Part shown: piece by piece, positions 21,771 to 33,853 of the stretch | Numbering within the stretch: the stretch's first letter is position 1 | Layout of the letters: every line of letters starts with the position of its first letter | Origin: Cytidiella melzeri | Lineage: Eukaryota > Basidiomycota > Agaricomycetes > Polyporales > Irpicaceae | DNA: 60,253 bases | Direction of reading: 5' to 3' | Assembly (NCBI GenBank): GCA_022592445.1 | Contig: JABYQR010000283.1 | Span: forward strand, 1 to 60,253 | Position numbers and translations under genes: made by a program | Notes under the pieces: generated by a model | Databases searched by the model: none | What the model saw: the letters and a program-made list of their open reading frames with translations, nothing else | Told to the model about the DNA's origin: nothing

Positions 21771-22606
21771 TTACCTCCCCTTCAAGACTTGTTGTCTGCG
21801 AGTGTTGCATTGTTGTCACTGATTGAGTCAAGGGTGAAGGAGAAGACTCTGGCGTAGTATTGTTGTCTTCAACAAGGGCAGGTATGGGCCTCAGCCTTGT
21901 CAATGGCGGGCTGGAAGAAGTAGGAGCTGATGGTCTAGGAGGTGGTGTGGGAGTAGGTGCCATCATGCAATGTTGTTGACAAGAATGTTCAGCTTGCAGC
22001 ACATTCTCTGTCCTGGACCCAACATGAGGAGGGCATGGAACGCAGTAGTACTGAGTGTTGGCCCGGGCATTGATAGATGCTGCTTTGTGTCGTATGACTG
22101 TAGTGCAAAGACAAAGATCCTGATTCCTTTGAAGTTGCTCAAGACATGCCAACCATTCCCACAGGAGAGGATTGAAGCGGGATCACGGTACTCATTGGTC
22201 CTGGGAGGCAACAAGATCCTGAATCGTTTGCTTGGTGGCAGCTATCTCAATTGGAAAAGGTGGAGTTGTGATTGTTCTAGCACAAAGAAATCCCCGATTG
22301 TGTACTGCACGTAGCAGTGGCAAGATAGGGGGAAGTTATTGGCAGACACAGAAAACCATGAGGCACATTGGGGTGCTGTTCTGAATGGTGGCATTGGCCC
22401 AGTCAGGCTGATGTCCTGTCATGGTAGTGTTGTCAACAATTGATGAGGGTGTGAACATGCAGGCGTGGTCCATGGGGCCAGGAATGTCAAACCATTGATT
22501 GATGAAGCCGTGGTGGTCGGGGTGCCCCAGACAAGCCAAAGATGTGCCATTTGACAGAAGGCCCTACAGCATCCAGAACTTCGGTACATTTGATTGCGCC
22601 TGAAGT
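21771..22606 (-). other. Internal remnant of the LTR H element
   Basis: Minus-strand frames (21685-22152, 21963-22214, 22419-22652) end in a Pro/Ser/Thr-rich segment just before the polypurine tract. No RT, integrase or zinc knuckle is visible. Probably a decayed or non-autonomous internal region. The upstream side is cut by the LTR D fragment. Confidence 0.35.
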
Positions 22607-22732
22607 TGTCACAGATTTTCAATGTTTCTACAAGACTTGCCTTCACACGCAACAGTATTATTGAGAATATTTAGGCGCTTATCTGGCGCTTATCCAGCAC
22701 TTATCTGGCATCTATTTAGGTGCTTATCTGCT
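22607..22732 (+). repeat. 5' fragment of an LTR D
   Basis: It starts TGTCACAGATTTTCAATG and matches the first ~125 nt of the LTR at 34297, through the GCGCTTATC repeats. It then stops; the rest of the LTR is absent. Confidence 0.75.
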
Positions 22733-23499
22733 TTGAGATGCTGTGACAGCGGAGCTGTTGGTGGAGGACATTGCCTGCAAAGGGAGAGGAGGAAGAGTGG
22801 CAAGAGGAGAGGGCCAAGAATGAGGACGAGGAGGAGGAGGGCATGCAATGGGGGCTGGGGCAGCAACAGAGGAGCCAGAGGCTCACCCATCTCAAAGTCT
22901 TGGTCCTCTGCAGGAACTGAGGTTGGAGGCCACTCACCTACCCACCAGCCATCTGCGTTCAGAAAAGACACGAGGTTGTCCTCGGCGTTGCGAGTTGACT
23001 GCAGGAGCTCACTCAAGCTTTGCCAGAGCATCTGAGATGCAGAGCATTCTGAAGCGCCTCAACATCCCTCAGAGTCACACAACGGTGTGCGCCTGGCACT
23101 GCGAGTGACTCACACAAGTTCACAAACCACATATTGGTTGAGAGGTTGTTGCACATCGGTGAGATGTTGAAATACTCTTGCTGAAGTAGGCCATCAGCAC
23201 CAACAATGGATTTGAAGAGCACTGTCATGACATACAAAGACCGCAATGATCTCAGAGTCCCAGTCATCAGGAACATTAGAGCATCTTGAAACTCATACAC
23301 AAGTGCTTTGATTTGTCTTTAAACACTGACAAGCTGCGCAGTCAGACGGCCGAGTTGAGGCAAAGGAAGAGCAGCAAGAGGACAGAAAAGGGTGACCATA
23401 GTTGGATGCCGTGAGAGGGAGCACGAGAGGAGGATGGAACTTTGGACATGGCGAAGGCAGAGGCAGAGACAATGGCTAAGGAAAGAGAGCAATGAGAAG
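22733..23499. other. Stretch without a supported gene
   Basis: Purine-rich segments (22770-22850, 23340-23530) generate long low-complexity frames on the minus strand. Nothing is recognisable. Confidence 0.35.
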
Positions 23500-25990
23500 G
23501 CGAGGGTGAGAGGGAGCAAGACAGGATGTTGACAAATGACACAATTCGCATTGCAACAGCATGGCACCGTTCGCAATTGCTTCCAGTACGACAAACGGGT
23601 TGTGCAAATCGAGGAGGATTCGGTTCACAGTTGGGGGGAGAACGAGACAACCAGAAATCGCCTAGGACTGCAGCCAACTCCCATTGCATGCAGACTGACC
23701 CCATAGCGTGTACTCCAGTGGCACAAGTAGCAGAGCAATATGGTCTGAGAACAGCAAACAGGCTTTGGCAATAATTATCGGCCAAACCTTGAGAACTTTG
23801 CGTGGGCAGCCAAGGATTTGCCAAGGGTTCGTTGGCCCAACAGCCGACAGCATGGCAACCTTCATTGTATCCTGCCCACATAATTACAGCGGGCTGTGCC
23901 GGACCGAATGACAGGTAAGGACTGCAAGGGTCAAACCCTCTTTGAAACCACGGCGAAATACAATCACCAAAGCCTAGCGCCCAAGTTGCATCACAAAATG
24001 GCTCCTATTGTAGGTTGCCGGCCGCCCCTTTCATTGGCATCCCACATGGTGTACAGCAACCCAAAACCCATCCCCTTTGACATGTTGCATCCCGTACCTT
24101 TGCCATATGCAGGCTGTGTCCTGCCACTTGCCAACTTGTTCCATTGTATTTGCCTCCGCTGAGTGGAGAGGTCCAGGATTTTGGTGGTCGCTCTCGCGTT
24201 GGACTTAGTTAGCACAGGCTAAAGATAGGAGAGGTAGCACAGCTCTATAAACCAGGTCCTTTTGTGAATTTTTGTGAGAGAATAGCACCCCCCCCCACCC
24301 CTTTTACGACTTTCTCCTACGTTTATGTCCGCTGAGCCTGCGACTCATTCTGTTCCCTGAGTTTGTCACTACTGCCCCACCGTTCCTCACTTACCGGACA
24401 GTTGCTGTCCCTATTGCCTGCATTGCAAGATACTGCGTCGCTATCCTATTCCACCAGCACCAACGCCTCCACCAGAGCCTTCTGTAGAGCCTTCTGTCTA
24501 TTCTGGAAGATTGTCAACCAAACCCTTGCCAGCAAGCTCCGTTGCCTCTGTAACGGACTTGCTTGAAAACCGCTCCTACTGCAATACACAAAGCGACTAC
24601 CGTGTGCTACTATGATCTGGTTCTTTCGTACCCCCGACTATGATGGTCCCATTGCCCCACATTGGGATGGAACTGCTGGCTCGCTCCTAGGTTTGAGGGA
24701 GAGAACCATGAGTGCGAGCTCATTCAGTTTAATCTCACTGGCACCCCCAATTGGGGTTGTTGTTAAACATGCATTCGCGTGCAACACCCATTGCTAATCT
24801 GGTGGAGTCATCCTCCACTACCGACCCTGTGATCCCTCCTCCAACTTCAATTGAGTCTCACTGCTGTCATTGCCACTGTAACGTGTTGACATTGACTCTC
24901 CCCTTCATTCCTACCATAAAAGTGCATGTCCTCTTGTGTATCAATCATCCGGACACCCATTGTGCTCGTGTGGACTATTAACGGCTTGTCTTATCACATT
25001 ACCTAAAGTGTTTTGCTACGGTTTGCTTTGGACAAGTAGGACTTTACTACCTTCGAGTCGGCCTCTCTTGTTTCAATGCGTTTTTACTGCAAACTTCTTT
25101 ACTGTGTTACTGTGACTGCGTTTTTACTTCACTGCACTGACCTTACTGTGTTCTCTTTCATTGGAACAAGTTTATCGCAACCTTTCCCCTTCACTGTGAT
25201 AGCGTTTTTGCGTTTCAATTTTGATTTGTGCCTTAGTTCCCATTTCTACATCACACATGTTTTACGTCAATCCTACCTGCACACCGGCTCCTTGGTTCCA
25301 TTGTGAGTTTCATTGCAGCCCTTTTTCCTCATTGGTTTAGAGCCCTGATAGTGACTCTGTTGAATATTGAATACTTTTTGATCACTTGTGGTATATTACG
25401 GCATCTGTAAGATAGTTTCTCTCGTTCGTTACAATCTCTCACCTCAATTCTTCCATTGCTCCCCAACTCTCCAACACTATATATGGAATGCCTTTGTATT
25501 GAAGCACCTCAGAGATTCCACCATAGTCTGAGGTGTGAGTTTACTGATTTACTCTGTACTTGTACTTTACTCACTCTGTGTACAGTATTGGCACTACGTG
25601 TCATTAGGTAACTATTCAGAGATTCCACCATACCCTGAGTATTGACACTACGCGTCATTAGGTTGAGTACGCGCACTCCGAGAGGTACATCAGAGCCAGC
25701 GCTCGCAAGCGCCCTGCATATGGAAGTTCCTCATGAGGACTTCTTGAGACTCTGAGTTTACAAACTTTACCTTGCTTCCTTGCCATCCCGAGTCGTGCTA
25801 GGTTTAGCTAGGACTCATAGGCCACCTCACATTTACTACATACACCATTTGCGCTCTAAAACCCTTACACCTCTTTGCCACTTCGTGGGTGGTTGTGTTG
25901 TCTGTAGGGTTATTGTTTGTCTCAGGGCGTGTCTTAGTGTTTCACTGCTTCTCCATTTGTCTGCAGAGAAAGAGCAGAGGCCAGACGTCA
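23500..25990 (+). repeat. Repeat E1: gene-like unit, CpG-poor copy
   Basis: Homologous by eye to the minus strand of 36935-35140. Shared landmarks in order: TTTGCCTCCGC with CTCTCGCGTT (about 24150-24200), a TATA box (TATAAA at 24246), and an ATG at 24325 opening a coding-like frame. Its translation keeps the C-x2-CPTVPH, ILRRYP, APTPPPEP, ASSVASVTD, YCNTQSD and GSFVP blocks of E2. A distal segment (about 25790-25960) shares CCACTTCGTG and CTTAGTGT. The frame has stops, including TGA at 24358 where E2 has CGA. E1 also has about 400 nt absent from E2, with a repeated CAGAGATTCCACCATA (25508, 25618). Boundaries are approximate. Confidence 0.6.
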
Positions 25991-26961
25991 ACACACCCTC
26001 AAACTAACCATTCATGCCATCACTTTCTGCATCCGGCATCCCTGAAAATTACCCTATAATGTAGGGGTGCATGCAACTGCCTCCGGCCGTCTCTGCCTTT
26101 GTCTCCCTCTCTCCCTGACGTCTGGAACCGAGATTACTTGGAATTCACAATATCTACATGGGGACTGCCAGACAACAAGAACCCAAACATGTCATTATTC
26201 TGGGCATGTCAGACCCTCCACTGAAAAATTGGTGGAAAAGATTGCCATTGTAGGATGTCACAGTCATGACCTTCACCTGTTAGTGTCCAAATTGTACCGT
26301 AATACAGGACCGCAATGGAGAAGTAGAGAACGGGGGTGAAGGTAACAAGGCAGTGTCTTTGTGGTGAAACAAAAGATATGACCAAAGATATGAAACTGTT
26401 CAGTCAGATAAAGTCCATGAGTAGTGATGCAGAAGTCCATGATATTGCACATTTGTACCTCACTCAAGAGATTTCCACCACGCTTGTCCCATCCATGTCA
26501 CAAGCGCGTCCATGCACTGTGTCATTCATCATAGGGTATTTTTGCTTGAAGTACAAGCGTGAAAATGCCCTTAAGGAACGAGGATTTTGAGCAAGTAATC
26601 GAGTTGTGACCCTCGAATGACGCGTGAAAACAACAGTAGACGTTTGCACAATAGATTGCGCCTTTCACCCGACAGATTCACCTGATAGATACAAGTGTGA
26701 ATTCACCAGCTTTTTTGCCAATAATTGAATCCATCTCCTTCAACACATTATCTGGTGAATTTAGACAGGTAGATATGGTGTAAGGTTTGCAGGATATGGC
26801 CCAAAAGTTGGTCAGACCTTATGTGTAAATTCAGCAGGACAGCAGGTGATGTATCAATTAAATTTTTTACTGCTACAACAGTGAGAAGGTACGGTAAGAA
26901 TACAAGATCAGAGTGAGAGAAGCTCGCGGAAAAGCGGACATGGACAACTGGGACAACTTCG
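25991..26961. other. Stretch without a supported gene
   Basis: Short frames only (for example 26336-26590 plus). It lies downstream of the minus-strand gene ending at 26962. Confidence 0.35.
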
Positions 26962-27733
26962 CTACATGACGTTGGAATTGTGGTTGTCATCAGGCTGTCT
27001 GAAGTACTGCATTTGTTTGCCGTAGCAACAAGCACTACTCATAAACTGACTGACAATGGCCGCTGTTGCGCAATCGCTCTCAAAGCGCTCAAGGTACGAG
27101 TGAATGCAACGAGCCTGTAGATGGAGTCAGGGTTATGCAACAATTAACATGAGGTGCAGACTTACCAACATGAAGATCTTGCTCAAGTCCTTGGCACTGA
27201 CACAGTGGTAATGGCACGAGTGGTCCAACTGTGCAGCATGCACAAGCTCGCGCACAGTTGCCTAGATAGAGTGAAACATCAGCAAACGTTGCAACAATGA
27301 CAAGATGCGACGTACCAATATCATGTTATATTTCTTTGCCCCTTTGTGCCCAGTGAGACCCATGGCCACCTTCAGATGGTATCCGCGCTGACCACCACCA
27401 GCACTCCCTTTCGGCTTGGGGACAGAGTTTGGAGCACAAGTAAGTGAGGGTAACACAAGGTGCTGCATGTTGGCAGTGCCTGCGTTATGTGTAGTTGGTG
27501 CCGTGAACCAAGCCATCTGGGCTGTACAACGCGCAGCTGTATCAGGACTGCAAGTTCATGTGGGCACACAACAGCGGAGACACACCTTGCAATATATGGA
27601 ACTGTGTGGCCAGCTCCTCCATAGTGAAACATTCAGGAAATTCGCTGACACCTCTGTTTTGTGTACCCGTGGGTGTGATGGGTGTGGTAGTGTGTGTGTC
27701 ATGATTTGTCTGTGCTTTTGTCACACCAGCCAT
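26962..27733 (-). CDS. Four-exon hypothetical protein, intact, 200 residues
   Basis: Minus-strand exons 27733-27586, 27521-27316, 27261-27166 and 27114-26962, joined through introns of 64, 54 and 51 nt (all GT..AG), give one open frame from ATG to TAG. The N-terminus is Thr/Pro-rich (MAGVTKAQTN). After a GGGQRGYHLKVAMGL segment (about residue 90) the C-terminal half looks helical, with blocks KYNMILATVRELVHAA, SKIFMLARCIHSYLERF and DCATAAIVSQFM. A similar motif series (G-Y-x-L-x-x-x-M-G-L, then L-x-x-A-R-x-x-x-x-Y-L-x-R-F, then D-W-A-T) recurs in unannotated agaricomycete genes in my recollection; unverified. No membrane segment, signal or catalytic motif. Unbroken, unlike its surroundings. 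It is divergent from the spliced gene at 28647. Confidence 0.6.
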
Positions 27734-28646
27734 AATGGGAGCTGCTGGAGAGCTTGTTGTTGCGAGAGGTGTTTGAACGCATGAGAGACATAAGTGAATC
27801 GGAACAGATCAGAATAAATGGAAACGTACGCGGGAATAGTGGGAGCAGTCAAGAAGGTCGGAATTTCTGTATATTGTGGTTAAGGCGCATCATAGATCAC
27901 AATAAAGCTTGTGGCCATAAGGGCTGTTGCCTGCTTCACGGAGTGCTGGATTGAGGTGAAAAACATCAGTTTGGGATGTTGAGGGGTGAGGAACGTGAGC
28001 AGCTTCAGCCGGGGCGGCGGTTGTTGTTGTTGCAGAGCAAGGTGTGCGCATGTGCTATAATACGCATGGCCAGACATGACTCACAGGTGTTGTTTCTACA
28101 TTGTGGGCATTTGATGCAGTTTTGCGTTGAGGTGGAGCGCAGAGCTTTTGGATGCTCCTTGGGCAAGAGCAGTAAGTATGTAGCTAGGACCTGAGGGATT
28201 GGCACAAGCAGATCCCGAAACAAGAGCGCTAGCTAGCTAGTGCTCCTAATCACACTCAGAAGAAGATGGGTGAAACGTGACTGAGTTGATTGAGAATAAA
28301 CACACCTGAATTCCACATGATTTTACACAATGCATCGACACATTTGTCATCGTGAGCAACAGCTGAAAAATCTGTTGCGCTCTAGGGCAGACACTTCCGC
28401 ACTAGAGGACATGGATAAGCTCAAGACTCACTTATTGTTGGCCATGGGTGAGCACCTCACCAGTGTGACTCATGCTACGCAGAGTTTCCCAAACTATACA
28501 TTTGATCAGGAACCTAATCTAGAAGCTTAAGTACCTATGTCATGTATTTACAACTTGTCTTCTCTCGCAATTGATCAACTGGTTTACCTCATCTTGTCTG
28601 TGCCCCCTCCTCACTCCAAAATTACTAGTGTGCATCCAACATCTCA
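27734..28646. other. Divergent intergenic region with a short unassigned ORF
   Basis: It separates two divergently oriented spliced genes and could hold both promoters. A GCTATAATAC at about 28052 is TATA-like. A 66-codon plus ORF at 28330-28530 (MHRHICHREQQLKNLL) looks helical but lacks a clean splice to the downstream gene. Confidence 0.3.
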
Positions 28647-29091
28647 ATGAACAATCAGAGGCAAAAAGTTGTACTCTGTCCTTGCGGTCACAAACTGGTC
28701 TCTCCAAACACGAAGCAAAGTCATCTGAAGCTTCTTTGTGGCAACCCAAGTGTAAAAGCTGGAGCGCACAGCTATCGGCTGCAAGTCTCTGCTGTTGCTC
28801 CTCTGCCAGCTTTTGAAGAGCACATACTCTCTGTCAATGACAATGGCATCACCAACAATGTTGTTTTTACCAAGGAGGCCTCAGGGTCTTCTAGCATGGT
28901 TGGAGGCCTGAAATATGAGTCACCAGGTAAGCTCGAGCTTCTGGTATAAATTAAGGTGTTCTCAAAAATGTCACTTGTTTTGATCAGAACCACAGATTTC
29001 CGGAGCGCCAATGGACATGGATACTTCTTCGGACACCACAGTGGAGGTCTTGGCCTGCAATCCAAGCTCTCCGGTCAAGAGCACAATTTAA
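28647..29091 (+). CDS. Two-exon Cys/His-motif protein ending at a polypurine tract
   Basis: Exons 28647-28926 and 28988-29091, with a 61-nt intron (GTAAGC..TCAG), join in frame to 127 residues. Near the N-terminus is C-x-C-G-H-x17-C-G (LCPCGHKLV through LLCGNP), a possible zinc-binding motif. The rest is Ser/Thr/Pro-rich with MDMDTSSD and ends SPVKSTI. The TAA (29089-29091) overlaps the start of AAGAGGGGGGTAA, which leads straight into an LTR (29103). This position is where the last gene of an LTR element would end, so the gene may be accessory cargo of the LTR C family. Alternatively the LTR is a chance neighbour. The start could lie in an upstream exon. Function unknown. Confidence 0.5.
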
Positions 29092-29179
29092 GAGGGGGGT
29101 AATGTTGTGGATGGCCCGACTAGCCCTTATTTTTTGCAATTTACATCTTGTTTTTATCTGTAAAACTCTGGGCTACAAC

Positions 29180-29619
29180 TGACATGGATAGTCCCACGGA
29201 GACTGGATTTTTCCAACATTGTCACAAGTTTACAGCCTTAGGCGCCTATCTAGAGCGCTTACTTTCCGGCTAGGAGTTTTACCGGACCTAACCCTAACCC
29301 GGGTCATGTGACATCCTGCCTTATTTATCAATAGTCCAGACCCAAACCCTAGACTCAATCTGGAGCGGTTCCAGATCAACGTAGGCTATTGTTCTATTGT
29401 TTCCCTTCCATTGTTAGGGATTTCCCAGGGATTCCCCCAGTTTTGATCTAATATCAACTTCGTCATTGGCACTGCCAGTATTTGGCCTCTGTACCTGCTT
29501 GCCTGCTTATCATCGACTTTGACCTTGTTGTTGTCGTTGGAGATCCCTTTCCACTTCCACCCATTTCTACTCCACCCTTGTTTAGGGTTTGTTAGTCTAG
29601 CAGCAGTCGCTCCGCGAGA
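29180..29619 (+). repeat. Solo LTR B1 inside LTR C1
   Basis: 440 nt, TGACATGGATAG..CCGCGAGA (terminal CA mutated). It is flanked by ACAAC on both sides (29175-29179, 29620-29624). It lacks most of the TATTGTTC minisatellite and the TATA segment seen in the longer B copies. Confidence 0.9.
29287..29300 (+). repeat. Telomere-like CCTAACCCTAACCC in LTR B1
   Basis: Two and a half CCCTAA-type units followed by GGGTCATGTGAC. The same block is found in the other two LTR B copies (40696-40709, 56946-56959), where it is followed by the palindrome GTCACGTGAC. Confidence 0.7.
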
Positions 29620-30304
29620 ACAACCCAGTTGCAATCCTCTTTGCACAAACCCCTTGCACATCTATTAAGCACCTGTATCACGTGGCTTAGACACTCTACA
29701 TGGTCACGTTACTTGCTACTACATCACACTGGCATGTGACTTAGCTTATGTAAGACCACAAGGCTACAACCACATGGCTCTGCCCATAGCTAGGGTTTGA
29801 CATCATAGATACCATTCACATGGACTCCTTTTGTGCTTTCCCTATTGTTCTCTTTATGGAAGAATGTTCTCACAGGTGTGGGAATGGAATACAATAGTTG
29901 GTCTCCTTTTAGATAGATTCTCTCACAAGTAGAGTTCTTGGCAAAGTCTAGACAATAGCCATTGTTCTCCTTTACGTAGTTCTTTTGTTCTTTGTTCACA
30001 CGGCGTCTTGCAAAGCCTGCCCTTAACATGGTCTGTGCACAGGTCTCTGAAGTCTATATAAGATGCTGCATGTACGCTCCTAGCCCCCCATCTCGACCTT
30101 TTGGTCTTTACTGGGCTAGGTAAGCCACCTCCTCCTGTACTACATAGCTAGTAGTACCCAATGCTAACTTGGTCTTTAGTAGGCTAGATACTTGCATAAA
30201 ATCTGATAGCTGGTGAAAGCATTGTGCTTCATGCCTGCCACCACCTCCTCGTCAAAATCCACTTCGTGTCCCTGTTTGTCACGTCAAGTCCCGTCTCCAT
30301 GTCA

Positions 30305-33300
30305 ATTGTGTCCGTCTGAATACCCTTCCCATTTGACAAGAATTGCAGTTTCTTCCACCGTCTGTGTAGCCTACTGTCTAGCACCTTCTCGACAACGTAC
30401 TGTTCTTCTCCTTCTATGACAATAGGATCAGGAGGCGAAGGTACGTCTTTGCTGTTGTCGTGCCAGGGACTTAGATGGTTGATGTGAAAGACAGGGTGGA
30501 TTTGGAGATAGCTAGGTAGATTGGGTTTGTAGTCGAGCTAGCCGATGCATCTGATAATCTTGTACGGGCCAAGTTGTCGAGGACCGAGTTTAGGGGTAGC
30601 CTGGTGAATCTGGACGTTCTTAGCGTTCAGCCAGACCATGTTGCCCACCTGGAAGACGCGTGGAGATCGCTTCTCAGATTCGTAGAGTTGCTTCATCTTT
30701 TCTTTGCTTAGACGAAGGGCTGCTTCAGTCTCTTTGCGTACTCGAGCCATGTTGTCAAGGCGCTCTTTGAGCGACGGGATATTGCTTTGCTTGCCAACTG
30801 GTATGGTGAAGTCGGGGCAATATCTGTAGATGGCCTCAAACGGTGTTTGGAAGTTACCCACATGTACCCACGAGTTGAGTGCAAACTCAGCCGCCAGTAG
30901 ATGATTGACCCAGTCATCTTGTTGTTGCTGACAGAATAGACATAGATACTGTTTAATATCCTGGTTTATGCGTTCAACTTTGCCATTTCCTTGCAGATGA
31001 TAGGCGGTTGTACAACCAGTCTCTATGCCTAGGTGGTGATAAAGCACACGCATGAAGCGCGCTGCAAACTGGGGTCCTCGGTCAGAGAACACCTTCTTGG
31101 GAATGCCGTGAAGTCAGAATACTTCTTTGTAGTGTAGATTGGCAATCCCCTCAGCATTAACCCTAGTGGTAGTAGGGATGATATGCGTTTGATCGGAGTA
31201 GTGGTCAACATAGACCGCGATCAAATCAAATCCCTTAGAGGGTGGCAGCTGAGTGATGAGATCTACACCGATGTGTTTCCAAGGTCCGGCCGGAGTTTCC
31301 TGAGGCTGTAGTACTGCTTTAGGGTGTGGAGCTGACTTGTAACACTGACAGCAATCACAGTCTAGTACGTAAGTCTCTACAAAGGCATTCATTTTCAGCC
31401 ACCAATAGTGTTGTGAGACTAGCTCTATGGTGCCATGTTTGCCCGGATGACCAGCCATGGGGGTGTCATGGCAAGATTTGACAATTTCGTAATGGAGCTC
31501 TTTGTTGTTAGGGATGTGGAGTTTTCCCCTGTAATAGATGAGTCCGTCACTCTCTTTCCATTTGAGTAAACCGCCGACAAGTTTGCGAGGACCCTTCTTT
31601 CGAAGGATAGCAAGAGCTTGTGCAACTTCTGCTTCTTGTTCCGTGCATTCCCAGATCTGATTCGAGCGGAGAAGCAGTGGCAAGTGCACTGGTAGCGAGG
31701 ATGCAGAAATGTTCCGGTTTCAGTACTACCTGATCCTTGTTGTCTTCTTCGTCTGTGACCGCGTATGAGTGAAGATGGGAAGGAGGATCAGCGCGTATCA
31801 TGGTACTGCCAGGCTTGTGTACCAACATGAAGTCCAAGTCAGCCAAAAGCAGTGACCAATGCGCTTGACGTTGAGTGAGGTGTTGTGCAGTTTTCCAATA
31901 CTGCAGGTTTGCATGATCTGTCCAGATCTCAAATGGTTCCTTGAGCCCTTCAAGGTAGTGGCGCCAATCTTTGAGAGCCTTGGTGATGGCTAACATCTCC
32001 CAATCAAAGATTTCGTAATTATGCTCTGCTTCGGTCATAGATGCAAACCGGTAGGCAATAGGGTAGTAGAATCCATCTTCCTTTGATTTCTGGGAGATGA
32101 TTCCACCGGTCGCATAGCCCAAGGCATTGACTTCTAGATGTGTAGGGAGTTCAGGGTCCCAGACTGCCAAGATAGGCTTAGTGGTAAAGGCCTTCTTTAG
32201 CCACATAAAGGCAGTCTGCTGTGCTAAACCCCAGACGAACGGCACATCCTTCTTAGTCAGGTCGTGTAGAGGCCACGCGTGCTTTGAGAAGTCTTGGATG
32301 AAGCGTTGGTAGAAGTTGGCAAACCCTATGAACCCTCTAACTTCTTTGAGGTTCTTGGGTGTGGGCCACGTAGAAACTGCTTGGACTTTGACAGGGTCCA
32401 TAGCTACTTTGCCGGTGCAAATGATCAACCCAAGGTACTTGATCTCAGATTTCTCAAACTCGCACTTTTCCAGCTGAAGGTAGAGATTGTGCTGTTGAAT
32501 TCGCTCGAGGACTTCGTGTACAACCTTGCGGTGCTCCGTCAGGTTGTTGCTCCAGATTAAGATGTCATCTAGATAGACAGCCACCTTGTCCTTGGCAACG
32601 AGGTCAGCAAAGATGTTGTCCATCAGACCTTGGAAGGTAGCGGGTGAGTTTGTGAGACCAAAGAACATGACCTTAGGTTTGAAGAGTCCTCGGTTGGTAA
32701 CAAACGCTGCTTTGTATTTGTCTCCTTCTTTGATTTGGACATTATGATATCCCCAACGAACATCAAACTTGGTGAAGATCTTTGCACCCTTGAGCTTGTT
32801 GATAATGTTGGTAGCAAGCGGTAGAGGGTAGCAGTTCTTCACAGTGATGTCATTGAGTTTGCAATAGTCCTGAATAAGTCAGAGTTTGTTATCCTTCTTT
32901 TTGATGAAGAAGACTCGAGAACCCATCGGAGACTTAGAAGGTGTGATGTAACCTTTTGATAGGTTCTCCCGAATGAATTTGTAAAGCTCGGCTTGTTTGT
33001 TCAGGGACATAGGATAAACTTTTGATTTGATGGTCTCAGAAGTGTCTGGTTTGAGATCAATCAAATGGCCCCAGGGCTGATGCTGGGGTAGCCAATTTGA
33101 CTCTTCCTCAGAGAAGACTTTAGCATGTCTGTGATATTCTGATGGAACAATGTCTCCGAAGGAGCACTGAGTTAGCTTTGTTTGCTTCAGCAGCAAGTTT
33201 AGTAAAGTAGGTGAAGCCAGCCATACACCAGACTTTGTCAGTGGTATCTTGGATAATAACAGCTTTGAGCCACTGCCTACGTTCTTTGCAATTACCGTCA

Positions 33301-33782
33301 ACCTTCTGGAAAGGTTTGTCAGGAGATTCTTCTGAGCCGCTTGGAATCGTCATTTCTCCTTTTTCCCAGTTGACGGTAGGGTTTACGTGCTTGAGCCATT
33401 GTAGCCCAAGAATGATGTCTTCTGGACCCAAGTCTGTGACAAGAAACTCTGCCTTTTTTGTGTGGTCTCTGACTGTGAGTGTAAGGCGAATGAAGTGTGT
33501 TAATCCGCCAGCTTTATTCTTAGTTCCGTCGATGTTATGCAATGAGATGACCCTTTTGAGCGGGTGCTGAAAAATCTCATGCTTTTTGACAAACTGATGA
33601 CTGATGAATAAAGCTGTAGCTCCTGAATCGATCATGGCAGGAACACAAATGCTTCTATTCAGACCTTTTACTAGTAAATGTATTTGGAAATGAGACAATA
33701 ACTGGTCTAGAGACGATATAGTACATGCGGAGACAGTAGACAATGGGCACGGAGTTGCTATGGTACACGAGGCAGAAGACAA
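30305..33782 (-). pseudogene. Pol of gypsy 2 (protease to chromodomain), broken
   Basis: Protease AMIDSGATALFISHQF near 33630. RT from about 33160 with SPMGSRVFFIKKKD, the KFDVRWGYHNV block near 32750 and catalytic VYLDDILIW near 32570. RNase H: LEVNALGYATGGIIS near 32110 (the family has ETDASDYA; the catalytic Asp appears lost), then DHANLQYW. Integrase: H2C2 finger (HDTPMAGHPGKHG through CDCCQCYK, about 31470-31350), VDLITQLPPSKGFD near 31250, FSDRGPQF near 31085, NGKVERINQDIKQYL near 30960. The chromodomain-like VVEKVLDSRLHRRWKKLQFL lies near 30390. Breaks: TGA for Arg at 32879 and 31114, a TAG near 30538, and frameshifts near 33165 and 31690. Confidence 0.88.
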
Positions 33783-33853
33783 GGCAGATGACTAAGGAGA
33801 CAAGGACAGGGTATCGTGGAGACTCGCAGCTGCAGCTGTGTCACGAGTCCGCT

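Larger units (their letters stand above)
29103..30304 (+). repeat. LTR C1, split by a solo LTR B
   Basis: 29103-29179 plus 29625-30304 make 757 nt, the same length as the copy at 47682-48438 (minus). It starts TGTTGTGGATGGCC and ends CCATGTCA. A TATA run (CTATATAAG) is at about 30055. The left neighbour is a polypurine run. The outer 5-mers (GGTAA, ATTGT) do not match, so this is more likely a 3' LTR than a solo LTR. Its right end cuts the chromodomain region of gypsy 2. Confidence 0.85.

Noticed and set aside
24289..24302. C-run near E1 as a polypurine tract of a minus-strand LTR element
   Set aside because: No LTR start (TG) follows on the minus strand and E1 continues across it. A C-run between the TATA box and the ATG is a simple repeat.
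29287..29300. Possible true telomere end
   Set aside because: Only two and a half units, and the same block recurs at fixed positions inside three LTRs; it is an LTR motif.
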